Shown here: piece by piece, positions 59,852 to 64,000 of the stretch
How the letters are laid out: every line of letters begins with the position of its first letter
Numbering within the stretch: the stretch's first letter is position 1
Assembly (NCBI GenBank): GCA_013398015.1
Contig: VZRR01012434.1
Location: 97,661 to 161,660 of the forward strand
Length of the DNA: 64,000 nucleotides
Source of the DNA: Oreocharis arfaki
Taxonomy: Eukaryota > Chordata > Aves > Passeriformes > Paramythiidae
Reading direction: 5' to 3'
Made by a program: the position numbers and the translations under genes
Notes under the pieces: generated by a model
The model's input: only the letters and a program-made list of their open reading frames with translations
What the model was told of the DNA's origin: nothing
The model's database searches: none

Positions 59852-61267
59852 GTAAGAGCGGCTCACCCCGCTGGGCTGTGCAGGGCGGCCCGGACCCACA
59901 GCCCCCGGCGGCCCGGGGCTCTCCCGGAGCTCTGGGGTCTCGCTGTGGACCCGCTGAGGGGGAGGGGTGTCACGGTATCGGTCGCCCCCGAAATGACCGA
60001 GGGGTCGGCACCAACTTGGGGAAACTTGGGGGCTCGGGGCTCGGTGGGGCTCGGCCCGGTGGAAGGGCTTGGGGCAATCGGCTCTTCATTAAAGGCGCCC
60101 GGGGAATGCGCCGGGGCTGCCTTCCGCCGCAAAGATCCGGCTGTGCCGTCCCTGCCTGCGGGGAAAGGAGAACCGGCGGCGGATTCCTGCCTGCGGATAA
60201 AAAAAAAGAAAAACCAAAACAAATCAACGAAACAAACAAACCAAACCAAAACCATAATAAAATAATCATGGGTTTGCCAGGTATTTCCCCTGCTCCGGTG
60301 AAAAGCGAACAAGCCAGTCGGCGGGGTTTGATTCGATTTTTGTTATTTGCATTATTGTTTTGGAAATCGTTCAAAACCGAGCATTACAGACAGGGAGCCC
60401 CGGGCCGCATCCACAGTGCAGGCGGGGCGTGAGGCTGCATGCGGCGGCTGCTCGCCCCGGGCCGGGGGCTTCGGCCTCCCGGGCCCCCGCAGCCCCTTGC
60501 CGGCCTCCCCCTGCGGCAGTCGGGGCAGGGAGAGGCACAGGAACGGCACGGGGGGGGTTGGGGTCAGACCTCGCCCCCCCGAGCAGTTCACCCCGGGTGC
60601 CTTCACCCATCGCAGCCCCATCACCCCTGCAAAAACTTTTCCCAGGGAAAACTGTTCGCCGGCTGCTCGTGAGGGAAAGGAGAGGGTACCCAGCTGGGGG
60701 GGAGAAAAGGGAGGCGACGACACTTTGCGGGGCCGCTGAATTTGGGGGGGTTGGCAGGAAAAAGGGGGACAGGCTGAGCCCCGTCCCGACTGCAAATGCA
60801 CCCTGGGCCCGCCCGGAGCCGCTGGGCTGAAATCTAGTTCATGGAGGAAAAAATATTCACCCAATTAAGCCTCCAAAGGCGGCGGCAGGCTCTGGGTATC
60901 ACGGGGGGATTTTCGCTCCAAACGAGGGATGGAGCCCGGGGTCGGTGCCGGGGCTGGAAGTGCCCCGGGAGGAAGCACCGGCCCCACTGCTTTGCAGGGC
61001 CGGCACTGAAAACAGCCGCGATTCCAGCCTTGATTTGTTTTCGCCTCCTGCACCCGGCCCGAATTCCTTCAGCTCTTCTCCCCTTGCCCCAAATCGCCGA
61101 GATGCGAAAGAAGCGAGGAGAGAGAAGAAAAGCGGCTTCTCCGCATCCCCTGAGCCGGCCGAGCCCGGGCTGGGGGGTCGGCTTTGGGTGGGGGCCGTTC
61201 CCCGGTGCCGCTCGGCTCCTCTCCTGTCCCTGCGGCGGGACAGCCACGGCCGCCCTGCAAATGCCGT

Positions 61268-61440
61268 TTAAATGGGGGGGAAAATCCTTTAAGTTGCGGG
61301 GAGAACACGGCTTAAATCAGGGAGAAAAAAAACCCCACTGCTTAAATGAGGGGGAAAAAAACCTGATTAAGTGGAGGAGGAAAACCCTCAGTTTAGGTGG
61401 GAAGGAAACCACAATTTAAAGGAGGATAAAACCCCCGCAT
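61268..61440 (+). repeat. Degenerate tandem repeat of TTAAAT-G-rich-A-rich units
   Basis: Seven related units begin with TTAAAT, TTAAGT, TTAGGT or TTAAAG at 61268, 61289, 61312, 61342, 61367, 61393 and 61416, spaced 21-30 bp. Each is followed by a purine run of G then A and, in several, CC. Unit divergence suggests an old array. Confidence 0.75.
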
Positions 61441-61623
61441 CGGTGGAGGAGCAGGTGACGATCCCCGCTCCCAGCGCGATCCTTTCTGTGCTTTTCTCCA
61501 GCCTTTCCTGGAGCAAAACGCCCCAGATTTACTCCGCAAAGGGGCTGCGAAGCTGGGCCTAACCCCCAGCGGCCGAAGTGACGGAAAAACCCGTTATATA
61601 ATTTTTTAATATGTATATATGTA

Positions 61624-61648
61624 TTTATTTTATTTTATTTTATTTTTA
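61624..61648. repeat. TTTTA pentanucleotide microsatellite
   Basis: About five ATTTT-type units follow a short ATGTATATATGT stretch. A simple repeat in BARHL1 intron 1. Confidence 0.85.
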
Positions 61649-62552
61649 AGCTAGGAATAGCCGGGGCAGATGGGGAGAATCGCCGCCGTTCCTGGGGCCC
61701 TTTGGCGAGCAGGAACTTTTTAGGAGCCGAGGATGATCTGGGGAGGATTTCACTCCTCGGGATGCGGGAGGCCAGACCCGCTTTACTCGGCAGAAAAGTC
61801 CATACAAACTTTCGGGCCAGTCCCGGGAGAGAGCGGGGCCGACCCCCCTGCCCGGTTCCGGCGGGGTCGGGGCTGCCGCTTTCCCGGGAGCCGGGACCGG
61901 ATCTCCCCGCTCAAGGATCGTCCCCGGCTCGTTCTGCCTGCTCGGCCAGAGCCGGGATTTCTGGTTGAAGGGTTTCGCTCCCCGGTGGCTCAATTAACCG
62001 GATTATTGTCTTCCTACAGAGAGAAATCAGCTCGCGTTCGGCTCCAACCCTATCCCTACGCACCCCCGCCACCAGCAAATTTAACATAAACCCCTGTTAA
62101 AAAACCCCAAACGCCGCCGATTTGTATAAATCGAGCCTATTTGCTCCGTAATCTCCTCCAGGAGGGTGGAGAAGGCGAGCACAAGCAGGAATTTATTTTT
62201 CCCCTTTCATTTTTGTTTCTGCTCGGTAATTTTTCCATCACCTTCTAACATTTTGCGGCGTAAATTCCCGCATCGCTCCGACGGCGCCTAGGTACCGACA
62301 GCGCTAACGAAAAGCCGCCAGCCCCTCTCAATTCGGCCTTTTTAAAGATAAATAACAGCCCCGGCAGGGGTTTGCGAAGTCCTTTCCCCAGTATTTCGTT
62401 GTGCGCCCTGGAGAAGAGAGGTTTGTTCCGTGCCCCGGCAGCATCCCCGGGAGGACGGAGGCTTCTCCGCGGAGGGGAGAGGCAGGACCAACATTCCCCT
62501 GCAAAAAATGTGGGCTCGCAATTTTCGGTTTTGGTTTGTTTGTTTCGGTTTT

Positions 62553-62606
62553 AAAAAAAAGGGGGGGGGGGGGGGAAGAGAGAGAGAGAAAAAGAAAGAA
62601 AGAAAA
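62553..62606. repeat. A8-G15-(GA)n purine tract
   Basis: Eight A, fifteen consecutive G (62561-62575), then GA and GAAA repeats form a fully purine strand of over 50 bp, about 375 bp before exon 2. The G run could form a quadruplex, and the purine asymmetry a triplex. The exact G count is prone to sequencing error. Confidence 0.85.
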
Positions 62607-62979
62607 AATATTCAAGCATCGAGAAAGCTTTGGAGTTTGGGGGAATAAGCCCAGAGGAAGGTCCTGCCCCGTGAGAAATGAGGGGTGAGGGAGATGCGGG
62701 GGGGTCTGGGCAGGAGCGCGGCGGGGCCGAGCCGGGGGTCCTCTCGGCACAGCTCAGCGTTCCTGCTCCGATCCCAGGCCCTCGGGACCGGGAAAAGCCG
62801 GGCCCGGCTCGGGGAGCCCCTGAGCTCCCTCGGGCAGCCGGGGTTAAAATTTACGGAGGTGCAGAGCAAATGTGAGTGAACCCCACTCGGACCCGAGCCC
62901 CTGCACTGGGTCACCCCCTCTTTTGAGGGTAATTCCCTTCTTGCTCTGACCTGGCCTCTCTTCCTCCCTCTCGGCTCAG

Positions 62980-63202
62980 TGAAAGAAGAAGGGGACCGAG
63001 AGATCTCCAGTTCCCGGGACAGTCCCCCGGTGCGGCTGAAAAAGCCGCGCAAAGCCCGCACCGCCTTCACGGACCATCAGCTGGCCCAGCTGGAGCGCAG
63101 CTTCGAGAGGCAAAAATACCTGAGCGTGCAGGACAGGATGGAACTGGCCGCCTCCCTCAACCTCACCGACACGCAGGTGAAAACGTGGTACCAGAACAGA
63201 AG
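62980..63202 (+). CDS. BARHL1: BARHL1 coding exon 2, most of the homeodomain
   Basis: Entering in phase 1 after CTCTCGGCTCAG, it encodes VKEEGDREISSSRDSPPVRL, then a basic KKPRKARTAFT and the homeodomain to WYQNRR. Counting from the start ATG, homeodomain position 1 is residue 173 and position 53 is residue 225. Arg5 (177), Thr47 (219), Trp48 (220), Tyr49 (221), Gln50 (222) and Asn51 (223) are all present. Thr47 with Tyr49 is characteristic of the Bar class. The exon ends AACAGAAG before GTAAAA, splitting the codon for Arg53 after two bases, so the last homeodomain residues come from exon 3 outside the window. No frameshift or missing contact residue is seen. Confidence 0.96.
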
Positions 63203-64000
63203 GTAAAAATGCACCGCTCCCTCCTGCCCACAGCGCCGCGATCCCGCCCTGCTCCCCTCCCCGGCCGCGCACCCCCAAACCAGGCAGGGCTTTTGCGCCC
63301 CACAACCACCCCGTCCCTCCCGGCGCCAGGAGAGGGGCGAGGTCCGTCCCGTCCCCGCCTCTCCCGGGGCCTTTTACCCCAAAGTCAAGGGGAGAAAAGC
63401 GATGCCGAGGCAGGACGGGTGTGGGCGGGGGGGGCGATCCGTGCCCCCAGCCCCGGCAAGGCGGGGAGGCAGGACCGGGCTTCCAGCTAAACACGACAGC
63501 ATAACACATCGGCCCATTAATAATAGATACCAATTACTGCTTTGGGCATCAATAATTAACACCCTTTACAGTAATTACACAATTATTATTATGATGAATA
63601 ATTTACTGGTGGAAATAGGTTTAGCGCTTCAGCGACAAATCTGTGAAAGGGTGGAGTGGTGGCTCCAGTGGGTTTGTCCGGACATCCCCGGGCAAATGGC
63701 CCGCCACCAAGCCAGGGACCCCCGGCTGCAGCCCCCACCCTGTCCCATCGCTCACTCCAGGGTTTTATCCTCCCTTCCCCATCATTTCCAGCCCCACTTC
63801 CCCATCTGCAAAGATGCCCCCGCGCCGGCGGTTTGGGGAAGTTTAGGGGCGGCAGGAGACCGTGTGATCATCCCTGCTTTCCCCAAATCCCCCCTGCAAG
63901 GCCCCGCCGGAGCCGAGCCAGTGCTCCCAGCCCCTTCCTCAGCCGGCCCGGGCGAGATCCTGGGGCAGGGGCTTCTCCACGAGATCCGGCACGCACACAC
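63203..64000 (+). other. BARHL1: BARHL1 intron 2, 5' part
   Basis: The intron begins GTAAAA and runs past the window end. I looked for the expected continuation (codons for T-K-W-K-R) and did not find it. It is GC-rich except for a striking AT-rich TAAT cluster at 63500-63635. Confidence 0.85.
63500..63635. promoter_or_regulatory. BARHL1: Intronic cluster of homeodomain (TAAT) sites in BARHL1
   Basis: Within about 100 bp are CATTAATAATAG, CCAATTACTG, CAATAATTAACACC, CAGTAATTACACAATTATTA and GAATAATTTACTGG, giving many TAAT/ATTA cores, including CAATTA and TAATTA. The flanks on both sides are GC-rich, so the AT island is sharply bounded. It could be an intronic enhancer and a site of homeodomain auto- or cross-regulation. 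Binding is inferred. Confidence 0.45.

Larger units (their letters stand above)
59852..62979 (+). other. BARHL1: BARHL1 intron 1, 3.1 kb
   Basis: A phase-1 intron from GTAAGA to TCTCGGCTCAG. It is GC-rich and CpG-rich at both ends. It holds an A-rich patch (60198-60265), a degenerate tandem repeat (61268-61440), a TTTTA repeat (61624-61648) and a poly(G)/GA tract (62553-62606). A CTCAATTAACCGGATTATTG word pair lies near 61990. No further exon is seen. Confidence 0.85.
59401..63202 (+). other. BARHL1: BARHL1 gene, coding exons 1 and 2 (3' exon beyond the window)
   Basis: BarH-like homeobox 1 is a nuclear transcription factor of the Bar/BarH class. It is expressed in developing sensory and neural tissue such as inner-ear hair cells, cerebellar granule cells and dorsal commissural neurons, generally acting as a repressor. 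Two coding exons are visible, joined in phase 1. They give 224 complete codons plus two bases of codon 225. The third exon, which should complete the homeodomain and encode the proline-rich C-terminus, is not present up to 64000. I can distinguish BARHL1 from BARHL2 by the compact N-terminus beginning MEGS.GFGIDSILSHRAGSP and lacking the long poly-Gln/His stretches of BARHL2. Confidence 0.93.

Noticed and set aside
1..64000. Search for operons, CRISPR arrays, phage-like or bacterial defence loci
   Set aside because: Gene structure is spliced and vertebrate, repeats are CR1-type, and no direct-repeat-spacer array or compact gene cluster is present.

Overview
The window looks like vertebrate nuclear DNA, most probably from a bird. 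Coding sequence lies in short exons bounded by GT-AG introns with matching phases. Interspersed repeats are sparse and are mostly CR1 (chicken-repeat-1) LINE 3' ends. There is no bacterial-style gene packing, so most open frames are chance frames in introns. Two genes are supported, both on the + strand: CFAP77, a ciliary doublet-microtubule inner protein, followed by the 5' part of BARHL1, a Bar-class homeobox transcription factor. As I recall it, CFAP77 and BARHL1 are neighbours in the same order in human 9q34.

Layout. Positions 1-29881 contain no exon I can recognise and are either the 5' introns or the upstream flank of CFAP77. They hold several AT-rich, motif-dense blocks that look like conserved noncoding elements. 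CFAP77 coding exons lie at 29882-29981, 30519-30735, 42522-42624, 43755-43850 and 53488-53556. The phases join perfectly (0/1, 1/2, 2/0, 0/0, 0/stop) and give 194 residues. An AATAAA signal follows 141 bp after the stop. The N-terminal exon or exons were not found and are probably upstream of the window. The last intron (43851-53487) carries two CR1 copies and a strong enhancer-like block at about 50150-50800.

From about 55.4 kb the sequence becomes very GC- and CpG-rich. There is an isolated CpG island at about 55430-55960, then the large island that surrounds the BARHL1 promoter, leader and exon 1. BARHL1 exon 1 (59401-59851) encodes the two FIL/eh1-like repressor motifs. Exon 2 (62980-63202) encodes homeodomain positions 1-53. 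The codon for Arg53 is split by intron 2, and the final exon lies beyond the window.

The two genes do not share a pathway. CFAP77 is a structural cilium gene, while BARHL1 is a neural developmental regulator. The likely link is regulatory: the long CFAP77 introns appear to host elements, such as POU octamers, SOX-like clusters and TAAT clusters, that could belong to BARHL1. I saw no CRISPR array, operon, virus or previously undescribed multi-gene system. The most interesting content is this candidate regulatory landscape, a degenerate tandem repeat in BARHL1 intron 1, a small upstream ORF in the BARHL1 leader, and an unexplained exon-like open frame on the minus strand at about 12.9-13.1 kb. 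Nothing could be aligned here, so every statement about conservation is an inference from base composition and motif content.
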